Assembly (NCBI GenBank): GCA_030431485.1
Contig: JAUIIR010000001.1
Coordinates: forward strand, 62,001-126,000
Reading direction: 5' to 3'
From: Alphaproteobacteria bacterium
Lineage (GTDB): Bacteria; Pseudomonadota; Alphaproteobacteria; Rhodobacterales; Rhodobacteraceae
Length of the DNA stretch: 64,000 nt
Shown piece after piece: positions 9,392 to 19,309 of the stretch. Below the pieces are notes generated by a model. It searched no databases and was not told the origin of the DNA. It saw only the letters and a list, made by a program, of their open reading frames with translations. Each line of letters starts with the position of its first letter. Positions within the stretch are counted from its first letter, which is position 1. Made by a program: the position numbers and the translations under genes.

Positions 9392-10129
9392 ATGAAACCG
9401 TTTCTCATTCTACAATTGCGTCCCGAGCCCGAAGCCAGCGATGGCGAGTACGCGGCCTTCCTTGAAAAAGGCGGTCTGTCAGAGGCACAGCTACACCGCG
9501 TGTGTTTGGATCGGGACCCGCTCCCCGAGGGGCTTCAACTGGCTGATTTTGCCGGCGTGATCGTTGGTGGAGGACCGGGCTGTGTGTCAGATGATCCGGC
9601 ATCCAAAGACCCTGTAGAAGCGCGGATCGAGGCCGAGATCCTGTCGCTCATGCCAGAGATAACGGAACGCGACGTGCCGTTCATGGGCTGTTGTTACGGT
9701 ATCGGCATTCTCGGGCACCATTTGGGGGCCGAGGTGTCGAAGCGTCGCTATGGCGAACCGGTTGGGCCAGTGACGTGCCGGGTCACGGTTGACGGGGCGG
9801 TGGATCCGCTGGTGTCCGGATTGCCGGGGGCGTTTGATGCCTTTGTCGGTCACAAGGAAGCTGTGCAGGATTTGCCAGACGGTTGCGTGCATCTTCTGGC
9901 GTCTGACCCGTGTCCCTATCAGATGATCCGATACGGGCAGAACGTATATGCCACGCAATTCCACCCCGAGGCGGATGCGGGTGTGTTCGAGGAGCGGATC
10001 CGGATTTACCGCCACAAAGGGTATTTTGCGCCCGAGACCGCAGATGAGCTGATTGCGATGTGTCACGCCAGCGACGTGACCGTGCCGGTCGAGATCCTGC
10101 GCCGGTTCGTTGCGCGCTACGGCGGGTAG
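9392..10129 (+). CDS. Class I glutamine amidotransferase-like protein
   Basis: About 245 residues with a GATase1 fold: VIVGGGPGCVSD near residue 50, the nucleophile Cys in MGCCYGIGILGHH, and the His/Glu pair in ATQFHPEAD. These match stand-alone GMP-synthase-like amidotransferases; the acceptor substrate is unknown. I chose ATG 9392 (MKPFLILQLRPEPE) because the homologous core begins there; an in-frame start at 9287 would add 35 residues of low-complexity sequence. It is convergent with the SLC13 carrier gene. Confidence 0.85.
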   Translation: MKPFLILQLRPEPEASDGEYAAFLEKGGLSEAQLHRVCLDRDPLPEGLQLADFAGVIVGGGPGCVSDDPASKDPVEARIEAEILSLMPEITERDVPFMGCCYGIGILGHHLGAEVSKRRYGEPVGPVTCRVTVDGAVDPLVSGLPGAFDAFVGHKEAVQDLPDGCVHLLASDPCPYQMIRYGQNVYATQFHPEADAGVFEERIRIYRHKGYFAPETADELIAMCHASDVTVPVEILRRFVARYGG

Positions 10130-10177
10130 CGGTCCATTGACTCGCCCCGCCCCGGATGCGTCGATGTACCGGCGCGC

Positions 10178-11962
10178 CTAAAGCGGCCAGATCAGAGGGA
10201 TGATGGCCGAGGCCAGCATACCAACGGTCAGGTTCAAGGGCACACCGACTTTGAGGAAATCCGAAAACGCGTAACCCCCTGGCCCATACACCAAGGTGTT
10301 GGTCTGATAGCCAATGGGCGTGGCAAAGGCGCAGGACGCGGCCACCATCACCGCCACCACCAAAGGACGCGGGTCCAGCCCCATCACCTGCGCCAGGCCG
10401 ATGGCAATAGGCGTGACCACAACCGCCACCGCGTTGTTGCTGACCAGTTCGGTCAGCAGGCTGGTCAGCAGATAGATCGCCCACACGATGGCCCAGGGTG
10501 GCAGGTGCATCAGGTAAGGAGCCAGCCCTTCCACGATAAGTGTCACTGCGCCGGAGGCCTCTAAGGCCGCACCGATGGCGAGCATGGCAAAGATCAACGC
10601 CAGAAGTTGGCCTTCGACGAAGGAAAATGCCTCGTCCGAATCCACGCATTTCGTGAGCAGCACAACGGCGACCGCGATGATCGCGAGTGCGAGGATCGGG
10701 GCCACGCCAAACGCCGCTAGCAGGACCAGCCCCGTTAATGCTGCGATAGCGATGGGCGCGTGGCTGCGCCGGTAGGCGCGGGCCGAAGGTTTGGCCACAT
10801 CCACGAGGTTGAGTTCATCCGCCATGCGCTGGATGTCCTCGGGCGCGCCTTCGATCAGCAGGGTGTCGCCCACGCGCACCACCAGATCGTCCAGTTGCCG
10901 CCCAATGTTCTGGTTCCGCCGGTGCACCGCCAGCGGATAGACGCCGTAGCGCCGCCGCAGGCGCATCGCACCCAGACGTCGGCCCACCATTTTGCAGACC
11001 GGGGTGATCAGTACTTCGACAGTGGTGGTCTCCACCGCCGAGACCTGATCCACCCGGCGCAGTTCCTTGTTACGCTGCAGGCTCAGGAGTTCGGTCATCT
11101 GCGTGCGCAGCACCACCCGGTCGCCCACCTGCAGCGTCACTCCATCAAGGTTGCGGCGTAGCGAGGCATCGCCGCGGATCACGTCGATCAGGCGCACCCC
11201 GTCGCGTTTGAACAGCTGTACGCCCTGTACCTCGCGGCCAATGAGGTTGCTGTCGGGCGGGATCACCGCCTCTGTAAAGAATTTCATCTTGGACCGGTCC
11301 GATAGCATCGCCGCCATGCTGGTGCGCTCGGGGAGCAGGTAGCGTGCGAACGCCCAGAGATAAAACATGCCCCAGGCGATCAATACCACCGCAAGGGGCG
11401 TGACCTCGAAGATTGTGAACGGCTCCAACCCCTGCGCGCGGGCGACCCCGTCGACCAGCAGGTTGGTGGATGTGCCGATCAACGTCAGCGTGCCACCCAA
11501 AATGGCCGCATAGCTGAGCGGGATCAGCAGTTTCGACGGGGCAAGGCCAAGTGTTTTTGCCAGTTGCACGAAGAGCGGCAACATGACCACCACCACGGGG
11601 GTGTTGTTCATGAAGGCCGATGCCACGATCACCACGCCGATGATCCCCGCCATCGCGCGTTTCGGACTTTTCTGCACCGCCGATTGCGCGGCATTGGTGA
11701 AGGCGTTGAGCGCCCCGGTGCGCACCAATGCGCCCATCACCAGAAACATCGCCGCGATCGTCCAGGGCGCCGGGTTCGACAGAACCTCCAAGGCGTCACC
11801 GTAGGGCAGAACTCCTGTTGCCAGCAGAAACGCCACACCACCGATGGCGACCACTTCGGTCGGGTAGGTCTCGCGCACGAAGAGCGCGAACATGACTGCC
11901 ACTGTGCCAAGGGCCAGGATGGCCTGCGTGGTCTGGTCAATGTCGATCAGAGCGGTGAGCAC
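10178..11962 (-). CDS. SLC13 family permease with two RCK_C (TrkA_C) domains
   Basis: 594 residues. An N-terminal block of hydrophobic helices (about 1-205) contains the family Asn motif MNNTPVVVVMLPL and IGTSTNLLVDG. Two cytosolic RCK_C domains follow (about 215-300 and 305-395; GREVQGVQLF and GDTLLIEGAPEDIQRM). A second hydrophobic half contains LVSNNAVAVVVTPIA. This is the architecture of the divalent anion:sodium symporter superfamily, whose members carry dicarboxylates, sulfate or similar anions; the substrate is not deducible. It is the last gene of a minus-strand run YmdB, EamA, SLC13, 18 bases after the EamA stop. Confidence 0.9.
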   Translation of the reverse strand: MLTALIDIDQTTQAILALGTVAVMFALFVRETYPTEVVAIGGVAFLLATGVLPYGDALEVLSNPAPWTIAAMFLVMGALVRTGALNAFTNAAQSAVQKSPKRAMAGIIGVVIVASAFMNNTPVVVVMLPLFVQLAKTLGLAPSKLLIPLSYAAILGGTLTLIGTSTNLLVDGVARAQGLEPFTIFEVTPLAVVLIAWGMFYLWAFARYLLPERTSMAAMLSDRSKMKFFTEAVIPPDSNLIGREVQGVQLFKRDGVRLIDVIRGDASLRRNLDGVTLQVGDRVVLRTQMTELLSLQRNKELRRVDQVSAVETTTVEVLITPVCKMVGRRLGAMRLRRRYGVYPLAVHRRNQNIGRQLDDLVVRVGDTLLIEGAPEDIQRMADELNLVDVAKPSARAYRRSHAPIAIAALTGLVLLAAFGVAPILALAIIAVAVVLLTKCVDSDEAFSFVEGQLLALIFAMLAIGAALEASGAVTLIVEGLAPYLMHLPPWAIVWAIYLLTSLLTELVSNNAVAVVVTPIAIGLAQVMGLDPRPLVVAVMVAASCAFATPIGYQTNTLVYGPGGYAFSDFLKVGVPLNLTVGMLASAIIPLIWPL

Positions 11963-11980
11963 GGTTGCGCGTCCCTCATG

Positions 11981-12904
11981 TCAGGCTGCTCCAGTCTGAT
12001 CTTGTTCCAAGGGCGGAACAAGCACCGCTTTGGGTCGTGGCTGGACCAGCGCCAGACCGCCCAACATCACCGCCAGTGCCGCCCAGAAATAGGGCGAATA
12101 GCTTTCGTTTAGGAAGAGCATCGCCCAGGTGACGCCAAAGAGCGTCACGAAATAGCTGATCTGCACGGTGAAGACCGGACCTGCCCGACCGACAAGCCAA
12201 ACATAGGCGACATAGGCTGCAGCATGCAGCAGGGACGACGCCACGATGGCCAAGTCCGGCGCGCCCCACGGCCCACGCGGGTCGATGAACTGTCCCGTGA
12301 GCAATGCCAGAGGCAGGGTGATCACCGTACCCACCAGAGAGGCTCCACAGAGGGTTTGAACCGGGTCAAGCCCTCCCAGACCCCAACGGGCGACCACGCT
12401 GCTTTCCAGCGCATAGAAGAGCGATGAGATCAGCGCGACGAAAACCCAGATCACGGGAACCGAGGCGGGCAGGCCGCTTTCGGGAAGGATCAGCAGGCAG
12501 ATGCCGGTGAAGCCAAGGCTCAGGCCCGCCAGTCTGCGCCATCGGAAGCGTTCCAGCCCGAAGGCCAGCGCGATGGGGAAGGCGATCATCGGGATGCTGC
12601 TGAGCAGGATCGACAACACACCGGACGGCAGGTGGACCGCCGCTGAATAGGAAGAGACGCCCGGAAGTACCGAGCCGATCAGCGCGAGAACTGTATACAG
12701 CGCCATGTCCCGCCGGGTGAACCGCAGGCCGGTCCCACGCAGCACGCAAACCAGCCCTAAAACCGCAGCGCCGATCCCCATTTGCCAGAAAAGGATGCCG
12801 AAATGTCGATAACCTTCGCTGACGGCGGTTTTGGCAAGCGGCTGTGTCGCCCCCCAGGCGGCCCCTGCGAGGATCAGAACGATCAGCGGCAGGGCGCGTG
12901 TCAT
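11981..12904 (-). CDS. DMT superfamily transporter (EamA x2)
   Basis: 307 residues with about ten hydrophobic helices in two EamA repeats (GAAWGATQPLAKTAVSEGY at the N-terminus, FLNESYSPYFWAALAVM in the second repeat), so an inner-membrane drug/metabolite exporter with unknown substrate. Its ATG overlaps the YmdB stop (ATGA at 12901-12904), implying translational coupling. It is one of three EamA genes in this window. Confidence 0.9.
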   Translation of the reverse strand: MTRALPLIVLILAGAAWGATQPLAKTAVSEGYRHFGILFWQMGIGAAVLGLVCVLRGTGLRFTRRDMALYTVLALIGSVLPGVSSYSAAVHLPSGVLSILLSSIPMIAFPIALAFGLERFRWRRLAGLSLGFTGICLLILPESGLPASVPVIWVFVALISSLFYALESSVVARWGLGGLDPVQTLCGASLVGTVITLPLALLTGQFIDPRGPWGAPDLAIVASSLLHAAAYVAYVWLVGRAGPVFTVQISYFVTLFGVTWAMLFLNESYSPYFWAALAVMLGGLALVQPRPKAVLVPPLEQDQTGAA

Positions 12905-13713
12905 GGGGCGCTGGCCTGAAGCCGTCCGCCATCGCGGACCATGTGGATCGCGGTGGCCTTGCCGGTCCGGTCGTCGGTCTCGACCAGCACGCCAGACAGC
13001 GTGGCCTCACCCAGAGCAGGCTGGAAGCGGCCTTTGCTCATACCGGTCACAAAGCGGCGCATCGGTTCGGTTTTTTCCATACCAATCACAGAATTGTAGT
13101 CGCCGCACATCCCTGCATCGGTCAGATAGCCAGTGCCACCGGGCAGGATTTGCGCGTCGCCGGTGGGCACGTGAGTGTGCGTGCCGACCACAAGGCTGGC
13201 GCGGCCATCGCAGTAATGTCCCATGCCCATCTTTTCAGAGGTCGCCTCGCAATGCATGTCAACAAGGATCATCTGCGCCTGACCGCCTAAAGGATGGGCG
13301 CGCAGCACCGCATCGACGGCCGAAAACGGATCATCGAACGCGCGTTTCATGAACACCTGTCCCAGCACCTGCAGCACGAGGATTTTCCGACCGCGTGCGT
13401 CGGTAAACAACCGATGGCCGCGACCTGGCGCTTGCTTCGCAAAGTTCAGCGGGCGCAGGATGCGGGGCTCGTTGTCGATGTAGGACAACATGTCTTTCTG
13501 ATCGAAGGCGTGATCGCCCAGCGTCAGGCAGTCGACCCCGGCTTTCAAAAGCGCGTCGGCATGAGGGCCGGACAGGCCAACGCCGCTTGACGCGTTTTCA
13601 CCGTTCACGACGCAGAAATCGACCTTCAGTCGCGCTTTGAGGTCAGCCAGCCGTTCGGTGATCGCGGAGCGACCCGCACGGCCCATGATATCGCCAAGAA
13701 AAAGTGTTCTCAT
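12901..13713 (-). CDS. YmdB family metallophosphoesterase
   Basis: 270 residues when started at ATG 13713 (MRTLFLGDIMGRAGR); longer in-frame starts add sequence outside the family. Metal-binding motifs of the TIGR00282 calcineurin-like family are intact: GDIMGR, VVNGENA, LGDHAFDQ, DMHCEATSEK and VGTHTHVPTGD. Characterised relatives hydrolyse 2',3'-cyclic nucleotides; in Bacillus YmdB affects biofilm and sporulation decisions. It heads the run with the EamA and SLC13 genes and is coupled to the EamA gene by a 4-base overlap. Confidence 0.92.
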   Translation of the reverse strand: MRTLFLGDIMGRAGRSAITERLADLKARLKVDFCVVNGENASSGVGLSGPHADALLKAGVDCLTLGDHAFDQKDMLSYIDNEPRILRPLNFAKQAPGRGHRLFTDARGRKILVLQVLGQVFMKRAFDDPFSAVDAVLRAHPLGGQAQMILVDMHCEATSEKMGMGHYCDGRASLVVGTHTHVPTGDAQILPGGTGYLTDAGMCGDYNSVIGMEKTEPMRRFVTGMSKGRFQPALGEATLSGVLVETDDRTGKATAIHMVRDGGRLQASAP

Positions 13714-13774
13714 GCTCTGAGGATTAGAGTGACGCGGGATGAAAGCAAAGAGGCAAACCGGAGACAGGCGACAC

Positions 13775-13790
13775 CGCGTTTCGAAACGCG
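13775..13790. promoter_or_regulatory. 16-base perfect palindrome upstream of ymdB-like gene
   Basis: CGCGTTTCGAAACGCG at 13775-13790 is its own reverse complement. It lies in the 115-base gap between the xseA stop and the YmdB start, about 62 bases upstream of that ATG. Length and position suit an operator for a dimeric regulator of the YmdB-EamA-SLC13 run. No regulator is identified. Confidence 0.45.
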
Positions 13791-13828
13791 CTTGGAAAAG
13801 CCCATTCGAAATCGCTTTGGCGCGATAC

Positions 13829-15379
13829 TCAGAATAACGACCCTTGTTCGGGGGGCTTGGGTCTGGGCTTGGTCGCGGGCTTCGCGCCCGCTGCCCCAAC
13901 GGTCATGCGCCCATCTGCGAATTCGATCTCGAGCGACGTCGCCTTTTGCGCGGCCGCCTGCGTCGTCACCACCGCGCCGTCACCTCGGACCACGGCATAG
14001 CCACGTTTAAGGGTTTCCTTGTAGCCCAGCGTTTCCCGCAACCGGTCGAGTGCGGTAAGCCGGGATTGCCAATCCTTGACTTGTACCTGTCCGGCGCTGG
14101 ACAACCGCCGGGTCAGCGCCTCCAACTTGTCTCGCTTGGCGGCAAGATCGCGTTCGATGGGTTTGACCGACAGCCGGTCGGTGCGGCGCGCCAAGGCCTC
14201 GCGTTTGGCTTCGACCACGCGGGAGAGGCACGGCGCGAGCCGGATTGCGCTTTGATCGAACCGCCTGCGCTGTTCGGCCAAGGCACGCGACAAAAGCGAT
14301 GGGCGCAGAGAGGCTGCTGCCTCGATGAGCCGCCCGCGCCGCAGATCGACCGAGCGGGTCAAGGCGCGCGGCAGGCGGTCGGCCATCAGATCGAGCCGTT
14401 GTGTTGGTCCGGACAACAACGCGTCGGGTCGGGGCAGAGCGCGGGCCAAATCGCGCAGGCGCTGGTCGCGCGTCTGCATTCGCTGCGACACCGCGCGGGT
14501 CATGCGCGCCTGTTGGTCGCCAACCCAGCCCAGCAATTCCAGCCGCACCGGCACTGCGATTTCCGCCGCCGCCGTCGGCGTGGGTGCCCGCTGATCCGAC
14601 ACGTAGTCGATCAGCGTTGTGTCGGTTTCGTGCCCCACCGCTGAGATGAGCGGAATGTCGGAGGCCGCCGCCGCCCGTGCGACGATCTCTTCGTTGAACC
14701 CCCAAAGGTCTTCGATGCTGCCGCCTCCCCGCGCGACAATCAGCAGGTCGGGTCGGGGCAAAGCGCCGCCTGGCGAAAGCGCATTGAAGCCCGCGATGGC
14801 GCGGGCCACCTCTGGCGCACAAGCTGCGCCCTGAACGGCCACTGGCCACACCAGCACCTTGCGCGGAAAGCGGTCGCGCAAACGGTGTAGGATATCCCGG
14901 ATCACTGCGCCGGATGGTGAAGTGATCACGCCAATGATGTCGGGCAGGTAGGGCAATTCCTTTTTGCGCGCCGGCTCGAACAGCCCTTCGGCGGCCAGCG
15001 CCTTCTTGCGTTTTTCCAGCATCGCCATCAGCGCGCCTTCGCCCGCGACGGTCACCTCATCGACGTTGAGGTTGTACTTGGACTGGCCGCCAAAAGCGGT
15101 CATCCGGCCGGTCACGATGACCTCCAGACCTTCCTCAGGCACGACTGACAGGCTGGAGACCTGACCTTTCCAGGTAGTGCAGGCCAGCACGTTCCGGTCG
15201 TCCTTGACGTCATAATAGAGATGCCCGGATCGCGCGGTGAACACGCGGCCCACTTCGCCACGCACACGGATGCGGCCGAACTGGTCTTCCAGCGTCTTTT
15301 TCACTGCCCCCGAGACTTCGGAGACGGTGTATTCCGGCATGTTCTGCCCCGGACGCGGATCGTCGATCAGATCGGACAT
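13829..15379 (-). CDS. xseA: Exodeoxyribonuclease VII large subunit
   Basis: 516 residues when started at ATG 15379 (MSDLIDDPRPGQNMPEYTVS). The N-terminal OB fold (about 15-115; VRGEVGRV, GHLYYDVKDD) is followed by the catalytic domain with the family signatures IGVITSPSGAVIRDI, IVARGGGSIEDLWGFNEE and SAVGHETDTTLIDYVSD, then a long helical region typical of the subunit and a basic Pro-rich tail. It forms exonuclease VII with several XseB subunits; xseB is not in this window. Divergent from purD with a 73-base shared upstream region. Confidence 0.95.
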   Translation of the reverse strand: MSDLIDDPRPGQNMPEYTVSEVSGAVKKTLEDQFGRIRVRGEVGRVFTARSGHLYYDVKDDRNVLACTTWKGQVSSLSVVPEEGLEVIVTGRMTAFGGQSKYNLNVDEVTVAGEGALMAMLEKRKKALAAEGLFEPARKKELPYLPDIIGVITSPSGAVIRDILHRLRDRFPRKVLVWPVAVQGAACAPEVARAIAGFNALSPGGALPRPDLLIVARGGGSIEDLWGFNEEIVARAAAASDIPLISAVGHETDTTLIDYVSDQRAPTPTAAAEIAVPVRLELLGWVGDQQARMTRAVSQRMQTRDQRLRDLARALPRPDALLSGPTQRLDLMADRLPRALTRSVDLRRGRLIEAAASLRPSLLSRALAEQRRRFDQSAIRLAPCLSRVVEAKREALARRTDRLSVKPIERDLAAKRDKLEALTRRLSSAGQVQVKDWQSRLTALDRLRETLGYKETLKRGYAVVRGDGAVVTTQAAAQKATSLEIEFADGRMTVGAAGAKPATKPRPKPPEQGSLF

Positions 15380-15452
15380 GTGGCCTCGCTTGCGCTTCAC
15401 TCGCCCTGACCCTAGAACGCGCGCAACCGAAGGTGAAGACGGAGCGTGCGCC

Positions 15453-16715
<1,263 letters not shown>

Positions 16716-17309
16716 GTGACGGCGGCTTTTGCCGGGTTTGCGCTTGGCTTTTCTCTGATCCTCGCCATCGGCGCGCAGAACGCATTTGTGCTGCGGCAAG
16801 GGCTACTCAGATCGCATGTCTTTGCGGTTTGCCTGACCTGCGCGCTCTCGGACGCAGTCCTGATCGCCGCAGGGGTGGCCGGGTTCGGCGCGTTGACACA
16901 GCTGGTGCCCGGGTTGGAATTGGCGATGCGTCTTCTGGGCGCCGCGTTTCTCATCTGGTACGGCGCGAGGACCTTTCAAAGCGCTTGGCGTGGCGGGCAG
17001 GCCATGCAAGCAGGCGAGGCGGCCGGGTCGCTGCGCAAAGCGTTGCTCACCTGCCTAGCGCTGACTTGGCTCAACCCGCATGTGTATCTCGACACGGTGG
17101 TGCTTCTGGGCGCGGTTGCGGCGCAATACGAGGACCGGCTTGGATTTGCACTGGGCGCGATGACGGCAAGCTTTGTGTTCTTCTTCTCATTGGGCTTTGG
17201 TGCGCGCCTGCTTGCACCGTTCTTTGCCAAGCCGCGGGCTTGGCAGGTGCTCGATGTCATTATTGGCATCGTGATGTGGGCCATCGCGGCCAAGCTCTTG
17301 ATGATGTAA
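16716..17309 (+). CDS. LysE/ArgO family amino-acid exporter
   Basis: 197 residues with about six hydrophobic helices. ALGFSLILAIGAQNAFVLRQG and the LTWLNPHVYLDTVVLLG motif are characteristic of LysE/ArgO exporters of basic amino acids rather than the RhtB branch. The GTG start is immediately adjacent to the purD TAG, so translation is probably by reinitiation and expression follows purD. The actual substrate (lysine, arginine or both) is inferred from family only. Confidence 0.9.
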   Translation: MTAAFAGFALGFSLILAIGAQNAFVLRQGLLRSHVFAVCLTCALSDAVLIAAGVAGFGALTQLVPGLELAMRLLGAAFLIWYGARTFQSAWRGGQAMQAGEAAGSLRKALLTCLALTWLNPHVYLDTVVLLGAVAAQYEDRLGFALGAMTASFVFFFSLGFGARLLAPFFAKPRAWQVLDVIIGIVMWAIAAKLLMM

Positions 17310-17379
17310 TAAGATAGGCTAGCACACGCTAAAGCTGCGCCCGCTTGCACTTGGCACGCGCTTCCGCTCCATTGTCTGC

Positions 17380-18297
17380 ATGTCCACATCGTCATTGCCC
17401 CAAAACACAGCAAACCCTATCGCGGGCATCCTCTGGATGGTCGTCACTGGTGTTTGCTTTGTGGCGGTCACTGCGCTGGTCAAGCTTTTGGGGGGGCGGG
17501 TTCCTGCAGCCGAATCTGCCTTTCTCCGATACGTGATCGGTCTGATCTTTCTCGTCCCGGTCTGGCGCGAGCTATTGGCGATCCGTCTGACGAAAAGGCA
17601 GAAAGCGCTGTTCAGCGTTCGGGGGCTTGTCCATTCCTTGGGCGTGATCCTTTGGTTCTACGCCATGAGCCGCATTCCCATCGCCGAGGTCACGGCGATG
17701 AACTACCTCAACCCTGTGTATGTCACGATCCTTGCCGTGTTCGTTCTGGGCGAACGGCTGGCTCTGCGTCGCATCATGGCTGTTCTTGCGGCACTTGTCG
17801 GTGCCATGATCATCCTGAGACCTGGGTTTCGGGAATTGGATCCGGGTCATATCGCGATGTTGGGCACTGCGTTGCTTTTTGCCGGAAGCTACCTGATCGC
17901 CAAGATCGTCTCCGGTGAAGTTCCGGCAAGCCTGGTTGTGGCGCTCCTGTCGATCACAGTAACGATCGGACTTGCTCCGTTTGCCATTGCCGTCTGGGTG
18001 ACACCAAGCGTCACCGATCTTCTTATTATCGCTGCCGTCGCCTGCTTTGCCACTGCGGGGCACTATACCATGACACTGGCGTTTGCGGCTGCACCGGTAA
18101 CCATCACGCAGCCTGTCACATTTCTTCAGCTTGTGTGGTCCGTTGCAATGGGCGCTGCATTCTTTGGAGAACCGGTAGACCCTTGGGTGATCCTAGGAGG
18201 TGGCATAATCATGGCATCTGTCGTGTTCATCACCTGGCGCGAGGCGCGGTTGCGAAAATCGCATCGCACGCCTTTGGTCAATGAAACAAAAGGTTAA
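17380..18297 (+). CDS. DMT superfamily transporter (EamA x2)
   Basis: 305 residues with about ten hydrophobic helices and two EamA repeats (AESAFLRYVIGLIFLVPV and MSRIPIAEVTAMNYLNPVY in the first, AAPVTITQPVTFLQLVW in the second). The second half reads like the RhaT/S-adenosylmethionine-uptake side of the family, but substrate is not known. It lies 70 bases after the LysE gene and is followed by a hairpin at 18356-18377. Confidence 0.88.
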   Translation: MSTSSLPQNTANPIAGILWMVVTGVCFVAVTALVKLLGGRVPAAESAFLRYVIGLIFLVPVWRELLAIRLTKRQKALFSVRGLVHSLGVILWFYAMSRIPIAEVTAMNYLNPVYVTILAVFVLGERLALRRIMAVLAALVGAMIILRPGFRELDPGHIAMLGTALLFAGSYLIAKIVSGEVPASLVVALLSITVTIGLAPFAIAVWVTPSVTDLLIIAAVACFATAGHYTMTLAFAAAPVTITQPVTFLQLVWSVAMGAAFFGEPVDPWVILGGGIIMASVVFITWREARLRKSHRTPLVNETKG

Positions 18298-18355
18298 GTT
18301 GACCCTAAGGCGCGTTGCGTCAGCTTTTGTCTTGCTTGGCACCACTATTGTTTCG

Positions 18356-18377
18356 AAACCCGCAAAAAACCGGGTTT
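18356..18377 (+). terminator. Hairpin after EamA gene
   Basis: AAACCCG (18356-18362) pairs with CGGGTTT (18371-18377) around an A-rich loop. It is about 60 bases after the EamA stop and about 60 before the next small gene. There is no U-tract beyond the stem's own three T's, so termination is plausible but unproven. Confidence 0.4.
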
Positions 18378-18438
18378 GACGCCCAAATTGGTCACAATTC
18401 ACTGCCATAACAAACGTGGGTAACGTACGAGGAACACC

Positions 18439-18636
18439 ATGTTTGCAGAAGCAATGACCGGTCCTGATCTGGGTGAACTGCGCCACTTTCTGTTGGCTGA
18501 ACGTCAAAAAACACTGTCGGATGCCGAATGGAAATTTCGCATGCGCGGCTACGGATTTCACGTCAAACGCGTAGACGGCGGCGTGATGGTGGCGCGCCTT
18601 CCAAAGAACGAGATACTTGGCTGCGTAAAGATGTGA
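18439..18636 (+). CDS. Small conserved-looking protein, 65 residues
   Basis: MFAEAMTGPDLGELRHFLLA to the end at KNEILGCVKM. No known domain, no signal peptide and no membrane helix; the composition is that of a folded, basic small protein. The ATG follows ACGAGGAACACC, which has a usable Shine-Dalgarno (GAGGA), and a GC-rich hairpin at 18643-18663 follows the stop closely, so the transcription unit looks complete. Codon use is like the neighbours. I do not recognise a function. Confidence 0.7.
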   Translation: MFAEAMTGPDLGELRHFLLAERQKTLSDAEWKFRMRGYGFHVKRVDGGVMVARLPKNEILGCVKM

Positions 18637-18642
18637 TCTCTC

Positions 18643-18663
18643 GGTCGCCCGCGTCGGGCGGCC
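18643..18663 (+). terminator. GC-rich hairpin after small gene
   Basis: GGTCGCCCG (18643-18651), loop CGT, CGGGCGGCC (18655-18663), then ATTTGTCC. A 9-bp stem with one G-T pair, 6 bases after the stop of the 65-residue gene; a likely intrinsic terminator with a weak T-tract. Confidence 0.6.
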
Positions 18664-18707
18664 ATTTGTCCATATGATCTATCTCGCGCCTTGTCTTGGG
18701 TTTTGCT

Positions 18708-19172
18708 ATGTCCTGGGGCATGTGGAAATACATTGATCTTCCCCCGGTCTGGCTTGCTGCGGCGTTGGTCGTCGCTTGGGTTCAAAAGACCCATTTCGAC
18801 TTTGGGCTCAGCTTTGGTCCGGTCTGGGCTGATTTGCTTGGCGGATTACTTGTCGGAGCGGGTTTTGTTCTGATCGCGCTGGCCGCCTATGAGATGCGCC
18901 GTCACCGAACCACAATCATCCCGCATCAGGACCCGTCGGCATTGGTGACCAGCGGGATCTTCAAGCGCTCGCGCAATCCCATTTATTTGGCTGATTCGCT
19001 GATCCTTACCGGAATGATCCTCTACTGGGATGCAGTGTTATCGCTCCCATTGATTCCGATGTTCGTCTGGTGGATCGAGAAACACTTCATAATTGCGGAA
19101 GAAAAGCGTCTCCGGCGAAACTTTCGTGCGAATTTTGCACGATATGAGAAACAAACGCGACGTTGGCTCTAG
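18708..19172 (+). CDS. Isoprenylcysteine carboxyl methyltransferase-like membrane protein
   Basis: About 154 residues with three to four hydrophobic helices. The C-terminal half has the ICMT/phospholipid-methyltransferase pattern: GIFKRSRNPIYLADSLILTG and WIEKHFIIAEEKRL ending in FARYEKQTRRWL. Such proteins use S-adenosylmethionine to methylate lipids, thiols or small acids; the bacterial substrates are mostly unknown. ATG 18708 is chosen with upstream TTGGG; ATG 18720 (MWKYIDLPPVWL) is an equally good core start, and TTG 18696 is possible. Confidence 0.78.
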   Translation: MSWGMWKYIDLPPVWLAAALVVAWVQKTHFDFGLSFGPVWADLLGGLLVGAGFVLIALAAYEMRRHRTTIIPHQDPSALVTSGIFKRSRNPIYLADSLILTGMILYWDAVLSLPLIPMFVWWIEKHFIIAEEKRLRRNFRANFARYEKQTRRWL

Positions 19173-19215
19173 CCGCCCGCGACCTTCTGCTCTAGATGAG
19201 CGGTTCGCGGGTGGG

Positions 19216-19244
19216 CAGCATTGTGTGCATTAGGTCAGCATTGT
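19216..19244. promoter_or_regulatory. Direct repeats upstream of pntA
   Basis: CAGCATTGT occurs at 19216-19224 and again at 19236-19244, exactly 20 bases (about two helical turns) apart, 66 bases upstream of the pntA GTG. The spacing suits tandem binding of a regulator or an activator next to the promoter. The binding protein is unknown. Confidence 0.45.
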
Positions 19245-19309
19245 AGACCCATCGCCGGAATAACATGCCGCTACGGCACTTCGGAACGAAGCAAAGGGGG
19301 ACGGCTCAG

